Assembly: GCA_900545495.1 (NCBI GenBank)
Contig: UQZJ01000007.1
Coordinates: 1 to 64,000, forward strand
Direction: 5' to 3'
Length of the DNA stretch: 64,000 bases
Origin: an uncultured Eubacteriales bacterium
GTDB taxonomy: Bacteria > Bacillota > Clostridia > Oscillospirales > Oscillospiraceae
Shown: piece by piece, positions 33,918 through 41,551 of the stretch
Position numbering within the stretch: position 1 is the stretch's first letter
Layout of the letters: each line of letters opens with the position of its first letter
Notes under the pieces: generated by a model
Database searches by the model: none
Seen by the model: only the letters and a program-made list of their open reading frames with translations
What the model was told of the DNA's origin: nothing
Program-made: the position numbers and the translations under genes

Positions 33918-35099
33918 TTACAGCCAGCCGCTCATCACGCCGGCCACCAGCACGGAGGTGATGGACACGGTGACCATACCGGCCACCAGCATCTTGGGCA
34001 TGATCTGGGCGTTGATGGCCGCCCGCTCCTCGGCGTTGGCGCCGGTGGACTCGGACACCTCGTTGGAGATGATGACCGTACCGGGGAAACCGAACAGGCA
34101 GGAGCTGCCGATGGCCATGGACATCTGCCAGCTGTACCCGAAGATCTTGCCCACAAGGATAGAGACCACGGAGAAGGCCACAGTGCCGATGACCACGCAG
34201 ACCAGCAGCGGCACCACCATGCCGCCCACCATCTCCGGGGTGGCGGAGGCCAGATTGGTGAAGATGGACAGGGTGATGATGGGCATCACGATGCCGGTGG
34301 CGTGGGCCTTACCCAGCGCGTCCTCATCCAGGAAGCCCAGCTCCTTGCACAGCACGCCGAAGATCAGGCACCACACCAGCTTGTTGACCGCGTCGTGGAA
34401 CAGGCTGGACACCCACACGGACAGCAGCGCCACCAGAATGACCTTGGCAATGATGGCATTGGGGGTGTTGTACTTATCGGGCAGGGCGGGGATCAGCTTC
34501 TTGCGGCCCGCGGCGGCAGCCTGCACGGCGCCGGCGGCGGTGTCCACCTGCAGCTCACCGGCGTCGATCTGCGCCTTGATGCGCTTGGCCTCGCTCTTGA
34601 GGCACAGGGATGCCACAGGGTAGCCCACGAAGCCCTGGGCGCACATGACCAGCGTGGCGAATACCGCCAGATCGGGGAGGTTTGCCTTGTTGGCCATGTC
34701 CTGCATGGTCAGCGTGGCCACCACGCCGCCGGACAGGATGGGCGCGCCCACCAGTGCGAAGCCGCGGTCAACGATCAGCTGACCGAGGAAGAACACGGCG
34801 GCGGAGATGGCGACGCAGGCCACGGCGGAGATGATGACGGTGCGCCACTGTGCGCCGAAGTCACGGAGCTTGATGGTGGTACCCAGATGCACCAGCAGCA
34901 TGGTCACCAGCAGGCCCGCCATGCTCAGCAGTGTGGAGTCGGCAAACATGGTGGTGGGGAACACGCCCGTCCAGAAGCCCGCCAGAAACACCACAGAGGC
35001 TACCAGCAGCATGGACACTATGGCTTTTGTTTTTGCGGAGACCATGTCTCCGACGGCGAACACCACGAAGATGATCGCAGCAGCTAAGATCGCGTTCAT
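33918..35099 (-). CDS. Multi-membrane-spanning secondary carrier, function unknown
   Basis: A 393-residue membrane protein with about ten to eleven hydrophobic segments in two halves separated by a polar loop (about residues 165-215, 'SLCLKSEAKRIKAQIDAG'). Glycine-rich re-entrant-like stretches 'APILSGGVVATLTMQD' and 'GSSCLFGFPGTVIISNEV' suggest a two-inverted-repeat carrier of the glutamate/sodium symporter (ESS) sort, but I do not recognise the family with confidence. The ATG has AAAGGAGAA ahead. Its downstream partner is the M20 hydrolase, which points to uptake of an N-acylated amino acid or similar compound. Confidence 0.7.
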   Translation of the reverse strand: MNAILAAAIIFVVFAVGDMVSAKTKAIVSMLLVASVVFLAGFWTGVFPTTMFADSTLLSMAGLLVTMLLVHLGTTIKLRDFGAQWRTVIISAVACVAISAAVFFLGQLIVDRGFALVGAPILSGGVVATLTMQDMANKANLPDLAVFATLVMCAQGFVGYPVASLCLKSEAKRIKAQIDAGELQVDTAAGAVQAAAAGRKKLIPALPDKYNTPNAIIAKVILVALLSVWVSSLFHDAVNKLVWCLIFGVLCKELGFLDEDALGKAHATGIVMPIITLSIFTNLASATPEMVGGMVVPLLVCVVIGTVAFSVVSILVGKIFGYSWQMSMAIGSSCLFGFPGTVIISNEVSESTGANAEERAAINAQIMPKMLVAGMVTVSITSVLVAGVMSGWL

Positions 35100-35153
35100 T
35101 TTGTTATTCTCCTTTACCTTTTGTGATTTTTGGTTTTTTGTCTGGTCTTTCTA

Positions 35154-35191
35154 TAAAAGAAAAGCGGCCCCGTCTGAACGACGAAGCCGCT
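35154..35191 (-). terminator. Terminator of the 50-codon gene
   Basis: On the minus strand a 12-bp stem with two G-U pairs (35191-35180 with 35174-35163, arms AGCGGCTTCGTC / GACGGGGCCGCT) is followed by TTTTCTTTTA. Confidence 0.8.
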
Positions 35192-35225
35192 GATCGACTC
35201 TTGTGAGGAGGTCGATTCGCGTATG

Positions 35226-35378
35226 TCATGTCAGCCGGTATCTATCTTTTCCGCCAAAATAAGCGTACCAAAAGAAGCCCCCAAAATAGGAGCGGTTACC
35301 GGCATAATAGGAGACGGCGGCATGATCCTGAATCATGTCGCTGCGGCGCATATCCTGACGCATCATGTGACGGGCCAT
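35226..35378 (-). CDS. Orphan 50-residue protein
   Basis: A small gene that is supported by a complete transcription unit rather than by homology. On the minus strand it has a promoter (35457-35429), a GGAGAGGAG site directly ahead of ATG 35378, a 50-codon frame, and a strong terminator 35 bp after the stop. The predicted product is basic at the N-terminus ('MARHMMRQDMRRSDM') and aromatic/glycine-rich at the C-terminus ('YFGGFFWYAYFGG'). There is no signal peptide or clear membrane helix. I do not recognise it. It lies between the transporter and the divergent cysE unit. Confidence 0.6.
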   Translation of the reverse strand: MARHMMRQDMRRSDMIQDHAAVSYYAGNRSYFGGFFWYAYFGGKDRYRLT

Positions 35379-35428
35379 TGCTGTCTCCTCTCCGCCGGTA
35401 TCAAACCGACTGTGTTTTATATGATGCG

Positions 35429-35457
35429 ATTTTAGAACTTTAAAACGCAAAAGTCAA
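35429..35457 (-). promoter_or_regulatory. Promoter of the 50-codon gene
   Basis: Minus strand TTGACT (35457-35452), 17-bp spacer, TAAAAT (35434-35429). The expected leader is about 45 nt. Confidence 0.6.
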
Positions 35458-35516
35458 TGGTGAGCTATGACAGCATCGTCCCGTTTTCCCGCCGCGCATT
35501 TTGTTCACACTGCACA

Positions 35517-35545
35517 TAGACACGCTGCCGGACGTCACATATAAT
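35517..35545 (+). promoter_or_regulatory. Promoter of the cysE leader
   Basis: TAGACA (35517-35522), 17-bp spacer, consensus TATAAT (35540-35545). It places a start near 35552, ahead of the cysteine-rich leader frame. Confidence 0.7.
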
Positions 35546-35585
35546 GGAGCAAAGCGCGGAAAGCCTGCGCGAAAAGGAGAAATGT

Positions 35586-35687
35586 ATGACCGTCCGTATA
35601 CAGACCAACTGTACCTGTTGTCTGTCCGCCGCCTGTGCGGACATGGTCTGCTGCGCTCATTTGGGTCATACATATTCTGCCGGATAA
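35586..35687 (+). CDS. Cysteine-rich leader peptide upstream of cysE
   Basis: A 33-codon frame with an ideal ribosome site (AAGGAG 35574-35579, six bases before ATG 35586). Six of its 33 residues are cysteine: positions 9, 11, 12, 17, 22 and 23 (core 'NCTCCLSAACADMVCC'). It ends 37 bp before a strong intrinsic terminator, which in turn lies just ahead of cysE. The arrangement is that of a leader-peptide attenuator in which ribosomes stalled at Cys codons would prevent termination. An in-frame alternative ATG at 35582 in another frame is too close to the ribosome site. A small metal-binding peptide is the alternative reading. Confidence 0.65.
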   Translation: MTVRIQTNCTCCLSAACADMVCCAHLGHTYSAG

Positions 35688-35723
35688 CGCGGAGCTTTCC
35701 GCGGTCACTCTGTATTCTTTTGG

Positions 35724-35760
35724 AAACGGTGAGAGATGTGTGACATCTCCCACCGTTTTT
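35724..35760 (+). terminator. Attenuator terminator ahead of cysE
   Basis: A 16-bp stem with one A-C mismatch (35724-35739 with 35743-35758, core ACGGTG-GAGATGT / ACATCTC-CACCGT, loop GTG), and a T run 35756-35760. It ends 9 bp before the cysE ribosome site CAGGAGGA. Confidence 0.85.
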
Positions 35761-35782
35761 CTATTGTCAGGAGGAATCAAGC

Positions 35783-36637
35783 ATGACAAATACCGCCGAT
35801 ATCGCACGCGCCATGGCCGCGACTATGGAGAGTGCATCCATCCCCATGTACGGAAATAAGCTGCGTCTGCCGGATCGCGGCGCCATCATCGCGCTGATCC
35901 GGGAGCTGCGGCGGCTGTTCTTCCCCGCCTATTTCGGCGACCCCCAGCTGATGGCACTGTCGGCGGAGAACTACGCCGCGCTGCTGCTGGAGCGCATCGA
36001 GACGGCGCTGACCGCCCAGATCGCGCTGGCGCTGCCGGAGAGCGAGGCGGTGCAGGCCGCCCAGATCGCACAGGCTGTCGTGGCGGAGCTGCCCCACATC
36101 CAGCAGGTGCTGCTGACGGACATCGAGGCCACGTTTGACGGCGACCCCGCCGCCGCCAACCGGGAGGAGATCGTCTTCGCCTACCCCGGCCTGTTCGCCA
36201 TCTTCGTCTACCGCATCGCACACGAGCTGTACCTGCGGCAGGTTCCCATGATCCCCCGCATCATGACGGAGTACGCCCACAGCCGCACCGGTATCGACAT
36301 CCACCCCGGCGCCCAGATCGGCCCGTGGTTCTTCATCGACCACGGCACCGGCATCGTCATCGGTGAGACGACGGTCATCGGCAGCCATGTCAAGCTGTAT
36401 CAGGGTGTGACGCTGGGCGCGCTGTCGCCCCGGGCGGGCCACGCCAGTCTGCCGGGCAAGCGCCACCCCACCGTGGGCGACTATGTGACCATCTACTCCG
36501 GCGCGTCCATCCTCGGCGGCAAAACGGCCATCGGCGCCCACTCTGTGGTGGGCGGCAACGCCTTCCTCACCGGCTCCGTGGCCGATAACACCCGGGTGGT
36601 CATCACCGCGCCGGAGACCGTCTTCAAAAACGCCTGA
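35783..36637 (+). CDS. cysE: Serine O-acetyltransferase CysE
   Basis: A 284-residue acetyltransferase that makes O-acetylserine from serine and acetyl-CoA, the entry to cysteine synthesis. The N-terminal helical domain is followed by the left-handed beta-helix: 'RTGIDIHPGAQIGPWFFID', the catalytic 'DHGTGIVIGETTVIG', 'GVTLGALSP' and 'RHPTVGDYVTIYSGASILG'. Length fits the longer serine-acetyltransferase type (SATase-trimer with N-terminal extension). AGGAGG precedes the ATG. The cysteine-rich leader and terminator upstream suggest control by cysteine supply. Confidence 0.95.
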   Translation: MTNTADIARAMAATMESASIPMYGNKLRLPDRGAIIALIRELRRLFFPAYFGDPQLMALSAENYAALLLERIETALTAQIALALPESEAVQAAQIAQAVVAELPHIQQVLLTDIEATFDGDPAAANREEIVFAYPGLFAIFVYRIAHELYLRQVPMIPRIMTEYAHSRTGIDIHPGAQIGPWFFIDHGTGIVIGETTVIGSHVKLYQGVTLGALSPRAGHASLPGKRHPTVGDYVTIYSGASILGGKTAIGAHSVVGGNAFLTGSVADNTRVVITAPETVFKNA

Positions 36638-36668
36638 GAGTCTGTCCGCTGCCCGCAGAAAAGAAAAG

Positions 36669-36710
36669 CCGGGAGTGTGTCCTTGTTGTAAGGACACACC
36701 CCCGGTTTTT
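36669..36710 (+). terminator. Terminator of cysE
   Basis: A stem of 15 pairs with one mismatch (36669-36684 with 36690-36705, core GTGTGTCCTT / AAGGACACAC) and five T. Confidence 0.88.
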
Positions 36711-36779
36711 CTGTGGGATATGGCAAATCGCGCCGCGAAATTTTGTGCAGTTCGCGGCGTGCGCCGGGCAAAGCGTTTC

Positions 36780-36809
36780 TTGCCATTTTCGGCTATTCTG
36801 TACTATAAT
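36780..36809 (+). promoter_or_regulatory. Promoter of the deaminase-cyuA unit
   Basis: TTGCCA (36780-36785), 18-bp spacer, consensus TATAAT (36804-36809), 32 bp ahead of the deaminase start. Confidence 0.6.
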
Positions 36810-36841
36810 GTTCGTAGCACAAAAACAAGGAGGCGTCTGAC

Positions 36842-37321
36842 ATGGAACGCATCAGCAAGGAGAACTACTACCTGGACATCGCCGAGACGGTGCTGGAGCG
36901 GGCCACCTGCCTGCGCAGGGTCTACGGCGCCATCATCGTCAAGAACGACGAGATCATCTCCACCGGCTACAACGGCGCGCCCCGCGGCCGGAAGAACTGC
37001 GTGGACATGGGCTTCTGCACACGGGAGGCCATGCAGGTCCCCCGCGGCCAGCGGTACGAGCTGTGCCGCAGCGTCCACGCCGAGGCCAACGCCATCATCT
37101 CCGCCAGCCGCCGGGACATGGTGGGCAGTACCCTGTATCTGGTGGGCAAGGACGCCCAGAGCGGTGCGCTGCTGGGCGACGCCACCAGCTGCGCCATGTG
37201 CCGCCGGCAGGTCATCAATGCCGGCATCAGCCGGGTCATCATCCGCCAGACCAAGACGGACTATCAGGTGGTGGATGTCAGCGACTGGGTGCATCAGGAG
37301 GACGATCTGCCCAGCCTGTAA
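36842..37321 (+). CDS. dCMP deaminase family protein (ComEB-like)
   Basis: A 159-residue zinc-dependent deaminase. The zinc and catalytic site is complete: His-Ala-Glu in 'CRSVHAEANAIISASR' and the cysteine pair in 'DATSCAMCRRQVINAG'. The N-terminal part 'YGAIIVKNDEIISTGYNGAP' and 'NCVDMGFCTREAM' is typical of deoxycytidylate deaminases, which turn dCMP into dUMP for thymidylate synthesis; in Bacillus the homologue is ComEB. AAGGAGG lies before the ATG. It shares direction with cyuA 77 bp downstream and may be co-transcribed. Confidence 0.88.
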   Translation: MERISKENYYLDIAETVLERATCLRRVYGAIIVKNDEIISTGYNGAPRGRKNCVDMGFCTREAMQVPRGQRYELCRSVHAEANAIISASRRDMVGSTLYLVGKDAQSGALLGDATSCAMCRRQVINAGISRVIIRQTKTDYQVVDVSDWVHQEDDLPSL

Positions 37322-37398
37322 GCCGCTGAAGCGGTCAGAACCGAAATATCCGGCCCGTCGGCCCGATAAAATAACAAGTGAACAAAGGAGAATGTGTG

Positions 37399-38667
37399 AT
37401 GTTGAACGACTCCAAGATCGCCGCCTATACGGCGATCCTGCAGGAAGAGCTCCTGCTGGCCACAGGGTGTACAGAGCCCATCGCCGTCGCGTACTGTGCC
37501 GCAAAACTGCGCGAGGTGTTGGGCGGAAAACCGGAAAAAGTGCTGGCTGAGGTCAGCGGAAACATCCTGAAGAACGTGAAATCCGTGGTAGTCCCCAACA
37601 CAGCGGGACGCCGTGGGATCGACGCCGCCATCGCCGTGGGCATAGTGGCCGGTGACGCCGACGCGGAGCTTCAGGTCATCGCCAACGTGACGGAGGAGGA
37701 TACGGCGGCCATTCAGGGCTATCTGGACAGCACGCCCATCCAAGTGACCTGCCCGGAGACCCCCTGTATGCTGGATATCAAGCTGACAGGCTGGCTGGGT
37801 GAGCACCGCGCCTGCGTCCGTGTGGCCAACAATCACACCAATATCATCTACATGGAGAAGGACGGACAGATCCTGCGGGAGCTGCCGGTGACCGGCAACG
37901 CCGAGGATCACTTGCAGGACAAGTCCGTGCTGAACGTCAAAGACATCATCACATTCGCCGAAACTGTACCTATAGACGCCATCCTGCCCACGGTGGGACG
38001 GCAAATTGAGAAAAACACCGCGATTGCCGCCGAGGGCCTCCGAAACAGCTGGGGCTCCAACATCGGCTCCGCCCTGCTGCGGCGCTCGGAGGATTGGGCG
38101 ACGCAGGCGCAGGCGTGGGCCGCCGCCGGCTCTGACGCCCGCATGAACGGCTGTGAGATGCCGGTGGTCATCGTATCCGGCTCCGGCAATCAGGGCATCA
38201 CCGCCTCCGTACCCGTCTGGCGGTACGGTCAGCTCCTGGGGGCGGATGAGGAGAAGATCCTGCGGGCCGTGTGCCTCAGCGACCTCATCACCATCCACCA
38301 GAAAACCGGCATCGGCCGCCTCAGCGCCTACTGCGGCGCGGTGTCCGCCGGTGTGGGCGCGGGCTGCGGCATCGCATGGCTGCGTGGCGCGGACTACGAG
38401 GGCATCAGCCACACGCTGGAAAACGCGGTGGCCATGATCTCCGGCTGCATCTGCGACGGCGCCAAGGCCAGCTGCGCCGCCAAGATCGCCATGGGCGTGA
38501 GCTGCGGCCTGCTGGGATACGATATGTACTGCGGCGGCAACAACTTCCGTCCCGGCGACGGCATTCTGGGTACCGATGTGGAGGACACCATCCGCCATGT
38601 GGGCGTGCTGGCCGCAGAGGGTATGCGGGAGACGGATCGCGTCATCCTGCGGATCATGACAGAGTAA
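37399..38667 (+). CDS. cyuA: L-cysteine desulfidase family protein CyuA
   Basis: A 422-residue protein of the CyuA/YhaM (UPF0597) family, iron-sulphur enzymes that split L-cysteine to pyruvate, ammonia and sulphide. Conserved parts include 'LATGCTEPIAVAYCAAKL' at the N-terminus and cysteine-bearing C-terminal stretches 'LSAYCGAVSAGVGAGCGIAW' and 'SGCICDGAKASCAAKIAMG', the expected cluster ligands. The ATG 37399 has AAAGGAG before it; an upstream GTG at 37378 overlaps that site. Its nearness to cysE makes a cysteine supply-and-disposal neighbourhood. Related serine dehydratase activity cannot be excluded. Confidence 0.9.
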   Translation: MLNDSKIAAYTAILQEELLLATGCTEPIAVAYCAAKLREVLGGKPEKVLAEVSGNILKNVKSVVVPNTAGRRGIDAAIAVGIVAGDADAELQVIANVTEEDTAAIQGYLDSTPIQVTCPETPCMLDIKLTGWLGEHRACVRVANNHTNIIYMEKDGQILRELPVTGNAEDHLQDKSVLNVKDIITFAETVPIDAILPTVGRQIEKNTAIAAEGLRNSWGSNIGSALLRRSEDWATQAQAWAAAGSDARMNGCEMPVVIVSGSGNQGITASVPVWRYGQLLGADEEKILRAVCLSDLITIHQKTGIGRLSAYCGAVSAGVGAGCGIAWLRGADYEGISHTLENAVAMISGCICDGAKASCAAKIAMGVSCGLLGYDMYCGGNNFRPGDGILGTDVEDTIRHVGVLAAEGMRETDRVILRIMTE

Positions 38668-38677
38668 AAAATAGAGC

Positions 38678-38709
38678 GCGGGGTCTGCGTATGCAGACCC
38701 CGCTTTTTT
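38678..38709 (+). terminator. Terminator of cyuA
   Basis: A perfect 11-bp stem (GCGGGGTCTGC 38678-38688 with GCAGACCCCGC 38693-38703, 4-nt loop) and six T. Confidence 0.92.
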
Positions 38710-38960
38710 GTGTCCGCCGCAAGTGTCCCGCCGGGCCGCCTCCTTTCGCCGCTGGAAACGTTTTCGGCCCAATTGAAAAAGTTCGACAATAAATGGCGAT
38801 TATTAACATACCACCCACATACGTTAGCAACTTCTGTATCCAAATGTCGTTTCATTAGCACCAATTTTATGAATATCGTGTTACTATTTAGAATCGTTAA
38901 GAGCAACAAATTTCGACACGCCGCAAGTCGAAAAAATGAGTACAAAGGAGAGTGTTTTCT
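38710..38960 (+). promoter_or_regulatory. AT-rich leader region of the cstA-like gene
   Basis: A 250-bp gap that is markedly AT-rich from about 38770. It contains an inverted repeat TTTCGAC-N9-GTCGAAA (38911-38933) just ahead of the ribosome site AAAGGAG. No single promoter stands out; no gene is seen. Confidence 0.4.
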
Positions 38961-40469
38961 GTGGCAACATTTATCATCGGACTCGTCATCCTGCTGGGCG
39001 GCGCGGCCCTGTACGGCCGCTTCTGCGAAAAAGTTTTCGGGCCGGATGACCGCAAGACCCCCGCATACACCAAGGAGGACGGCGTTGACTTCGTCCCCAT
39101 GCGCGGCTGGAAGAACAGCCTCATTAACCTGCTGAACATCGCAGGCACCGGCCCCATCCTCGGGCCGATCCAGGGCATCCTGTTTGGGCCCATCGCGTTT
39201 TTGACCATCCCCATCGGCAACATCATCGGCGGCGCCATGCACGACTATTTCTCCGGCATGATCTGCCTGCGCGACGGCGGCACCCAGATGCCCGAGATGA
39301 TCCGCCGCTACTCCACCAAGGGTATCTATAAGTTCTACAACGTGTTCGTGTGCGTACTGCTGCTGCTGGTGGGCGCTGTGTTCATCTACACCCCCGGCGA
39401 CATCGCTGCCACGCAGGTCTTTGGCTTCAGCGGCAAGGCCACCGACCCCACCACCTGGATCATCTACGGTGTCATCTTCCTGTACTACCTGATCGCCACC
39501 GTGTTCCCCATCGACGCCATCATCGGCAAGATCTACCCCATCTTCGGCGGTATCCTGCTGTTCTCCGCCATCGGCATCTTCATCGGCATCTTCGTCACCG
39601 GTATGCCCCTGATGAACATCTGGGACAGCTGGGCTGCTCCCGTGCTGAGCCTCACCGGTGCTGACGGCACCGTGGGTACCTTCACCTACGCGGACTACTT
39701 CGCCAATGGCCACTTCCTGCCCATCTTCTTCGTGACCGTGGCCTGCGGCATTCTGTCCGGCTTCCACTCCACCCAGACCGCTATCATCTCCCGTACCATG
39801 AAGAGCGAGCGTCAGGGCCGCAATACCTTCTACAACATGATGGTGCTGGAGGGCTTCATCGCCATGGTCTGGGCTGCCGGTGCTATGGGCGTGTACAATC
39901 TGGCTCTGCAGGAGCCCAAGGCTGCGCTGGCTACCGGCACCGTGGGCGTTGTGTGCAAGTACCTGCTGGGTCATGTGGGCGGCATCATCGCCCTGATCGG
40001 CGTTATCGTGCTGCCCATCACCTCTGGTGATACGGCGCTGCGTGCCCTGCGTCTGAGCCTGTCTGAGACGCTGCACATCGACCAGTCCACCAACGGCAAG
40101 CGCATCAAGCTGGCTGTGCCCATCTTCGCGCTGGTCATCGCCATTCTCGTGTTCGCCAAGGTCAACAACGATGGCTTCATGATCCTGTGGCGTTACTTCG
40201 CATGGGCCAACCAGACTCTGTCCCTGTTTGCTTTCCTGTGCATCACCGCGTGGATGTTCGAGAACGGCAAGGGCAAGTGGGCTTGGATCCCCATGATCCC
40301 CGGCTGCTTCTACACCTTCATCTGCGTGACCTACATCGCCAACGCCCACATCGGCTTCAACATCCCCTGGACGCCGTCCTACATCATCGGTGTGGTGTGC
40401 GCCGCCGCCTATGTGGTGGGCTGCTGCGTGTACGGCAAGAAGCGTGCCGCCAAGCTGGCCGCCAAGTAA
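38961..40469 (+). CDS. cstA: CstA-type carbon starvation / pyruvate transporter
   Basis: A 502-residue membrane protein with about 13 hydrophobic spans, of the CstA family whose studied members take up pyruvate or peptides. Family text: 'DDRKTPAYTKEDGVDFVPM', 'NIAGTGPILGPIQGILFGP', 'GNIIGGAMHDYFSGMI' and 'SGFHSTQTAIISRTMKSE', 'LPITSGDTALRALRLSL'. It is the shorter form usual in Clostridia. GTG 38961 is preferred over GTG 38952, which lies only two bases from the AAAGGAG site. Pyruvate from CyuA would fit, but that link is inference. Confidence 0.9.
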   Translation: MATFIIGLVILLGGAALYGRFCEKVFGPDDRKTPAYTKEDGVDFVPMRGWKNSLINLLNIAGTGPILGPIQGILFGPIAFLTIPIGNIIGGAMHDYFSGMICLRDGGTQMPEMIRRYSTKGIYKFYNVFVCVLLLLVGAVFIYTPGDIAATQVFGFSGKATDPTTWIIYGVIFLYYLIATVFPIDAIIGKIYPIFGGILLFSAIGIFIGIFVTGMPLMNIWDSWAAPVLSLTGADGTVGTFTYADYFANGHFLPIFFVTVACGILSGFHSTQTAIISRTMKSERQGRNTFYNMMVLEGFIAMVWAAGAMGVYNLALQEPKAALATGTVGVVCKYLLGHVGGIIALIGVIVLPITSGDTALRALRLSLSETLHIDQSTNGKRIKLAVPIFALVIAILVFAKVNNDGFMILWRYFAWANQTLSLFAFLCITAWMFENGKGKWAWIPMIPGCFYTFICVTYIANAHIGFNIPWTPSYIIGVVCAAAYVVGCCVYGKKRAAKLAAK

Positions 40470-40502
40470 GGCCTTCCCCCTCCGCATTTTCGGATATACC
40501 AG

Positions 40503-40534
40503 AGAAGTCCCGTCCATCGGACGGGACTTCTTTT
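40503..40534 (+). terminator. Terminator of the cstA-like gene
   Basis: A perfect 13-bp stem (40503-40515 with 40519-40531, arms AGAAGTCCCGTCC / GGACGGGACTTCT) with T run. Confidence 0.9.
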
Positions 40535-40540
40535 GGCTGC

Positions 40541-40578
40541 AAAAACAAAACCTCCGGCTAAGCCGGAGGTTTTGTTTT
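40541..40578. terminator. Bidirectional terminator between convergent genes
   Basis: A symmetric hairpin: 17 bp from 40542-40558 with 40562-40578 (core AACCTCCGGC / GCCGGAGGTT, loop TAA), with A run on the left and T run on the right. It serves cstA on plus and the small membrane-protein gene on minus. Confidence 0.88.
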
Positions 40579-40589
40579 ATTCTGCGCGC

Positions 40590-41090
40590 CTATGCGAGCA
40601 AGCGGAGGAGCGTGGACATCGGGATCCGGTCGGTATCGTAGCCGAAGCGCCGCCCACCGGGGAACGTGCAGCGGAGGTAGGGGCCCTCCGTCCAGTCGTT
40701 GGAGGGATTCACCAGCGTCACCTCCCAGACCTCCAGCACCGTTCCGTCGCCGTAATCGATGGTGATGCGCGGCGGCTCGGCGGGCGCCGGCCCCATGCGT
40801 CCCGGCCCCATTGCGGTAAGCAGCCGCAGCAGGTCGCTGAGCTTGTCGGCGGTGGCGGGCACGGCCTCGCCGTCCACGGTGACGGTGAACGCCCCGGTCT
40901 GCCGGGCGCTGCGGGTGGCGTCGGCCAGCGCGGAGACGATGGTGCGGTATTGGTGCTGGCTGCTGCAGGCCCAGACGATCAGGGCGGCGCCCATGACAAG
41001 AACGGCCGCCGCCAACAGCACCCATGCGTGCAGAGACCTTCCCCGTCCACGGCCTGCACCGCGGCGATCGATGGCGTCATAAAACCCCAT
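40590..41090 (-). CDS. Single-pass membrane protein, unknown function
   Basis: A 166-residue protein with a basic arginine/glycine-rich start ('RRGAGRGRGRSLHAW'), one membrane helix at about residues 20-42, and an external domain of about 120 residues. The external part has 'GAFTVTVDGEAVPATADKLS', 'RITIDYGDGTVLEVWEVTL' and 'YDTDRIPMSTLLRLLA', a beta-rich look. I do not recognise a family. ATG 41090 follows GGGAGGTG; a longer frame to 41168 lacks support. It stands alone between two terminators. Confidence 0.65.
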   Translation of the reverse strand: MGFYDAIDRRGAGRGRGRSLHAWVLLAAAVLVMGAALIVWACSSQHQYRTIVSALADATRSARQTGAFTVTVDGEAVPATADKLSDLLRLLTAMGPGRMGPAPAEPPRITIDYGDGTVLEVWEVTLVNPSNDWTEGPYLRCTFPGGRRFGYDTDRIPMSTLLRLLA

Positions 41091-41211
41091 AGGCGCACCT
41101 CCCTCTTTCTTGTTGGGTACAGTATAGCAGGTATGGCGGCGCAAAGTCCAGCAACCGCAGGTTGTCACGGGAGATTTTTACGGAAGCTTCACGCAACTTC
41201 AGGTTGTCAGG

Positions 41212-41247
41212 GCAAAAAATAAGACCTGCCTGTCGGCAGGTCTTATT
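41212..41247 (-). terminator. Terminator of the rpsF-ssb-rpsR operon
   Basis: Minus strand 13-bp stem (41247-41235 with 41230-41218, arms AATAAGACCTGCC / GGCAGGTCTTATT, 4-nt loop) followed by a run of T (41219-41213 region). Confidence 0.9.
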
Positions 41248-41257
41248 CGTTTCCCAA

Positions 41258-41509
41258 TTACTCGGTCACGAAGGGCAGCAGAGCGATCTGACGAGCGCGC
41301 TTGATGGCCTCGGTCAGCTGACGCTGATGCATGGCGCAGGTGCCGGTGGTGCGGCGGGGCAGGATCTTGGAGCGCTCGGAGATGAAGCGGCGCAGCTTGG
41401 CAGCGTCCTTGTAATCGATGCACTCGCACTTGTCCACGCAGAACTGGCAAACCTTCTTGCGACGCTTACCGGCGCCGCGGGCGGGTCTATTTTCGCGTTC
41501 CATAGCCAT
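41258..41509 (-). CDS. rpsR: Ribosomal protein bS18
   Basis: An 83-residue small-subunit ribosomal protein. The core 'YKDAAKLRRFISERSKILP' and 'RRTTGTCAMHQRQLTEAIKR' is the bS18 signature. The N-terminal part keeps a cysteine cluster 'CQFCVDKCECIDYKD', the zinc-binding (C+) form of bS18 found in many Clostridia. GGAGGA precedes ATG 41509. It is the last gene of the conserved rpsF-ssb-rpsR operon. Confidence 0.97.
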   Translation of the reverse strand: MAMERENRPARGAGKRRKKVCQFCVDKCECIDYKDAAKLRRFISERSKILPRRTTGTCAMHQRQLTEAIKRARQIALLPFVTE

Positions 41510-41551
41510 GGAAGTATCCTCCTTTATAAAGTTTCATGTGCCGTCGGCACA

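Noticed and set aside
35586..35687. Six-cysteine RiPP precursor
   Set aside because: No radical-SAM or other modifying enzyme lies nearby, and the frame is followed by an attenuator and cysE.
35546..35782. T-box riboswitch before cysE
   Set aside because: The conserved T-box sequence (AGGGTGGNACCGCG type) and specifier arms are not present; the leader frame with ribosome site is the better explanation.
38394..40517. A 707-codon minus-strand frame opposite the cstA-like gene
   Set aside because: Antisense shadow of a membrane-protein gene; it spans two terminators and a promoter region.
41150..41215. Repeated CAGGTTGTCA (near 41158 and 41200) as a regulatory element
   Set aside because: Only two short copies between a gene start and a terminator, without a promoter; may be chance.
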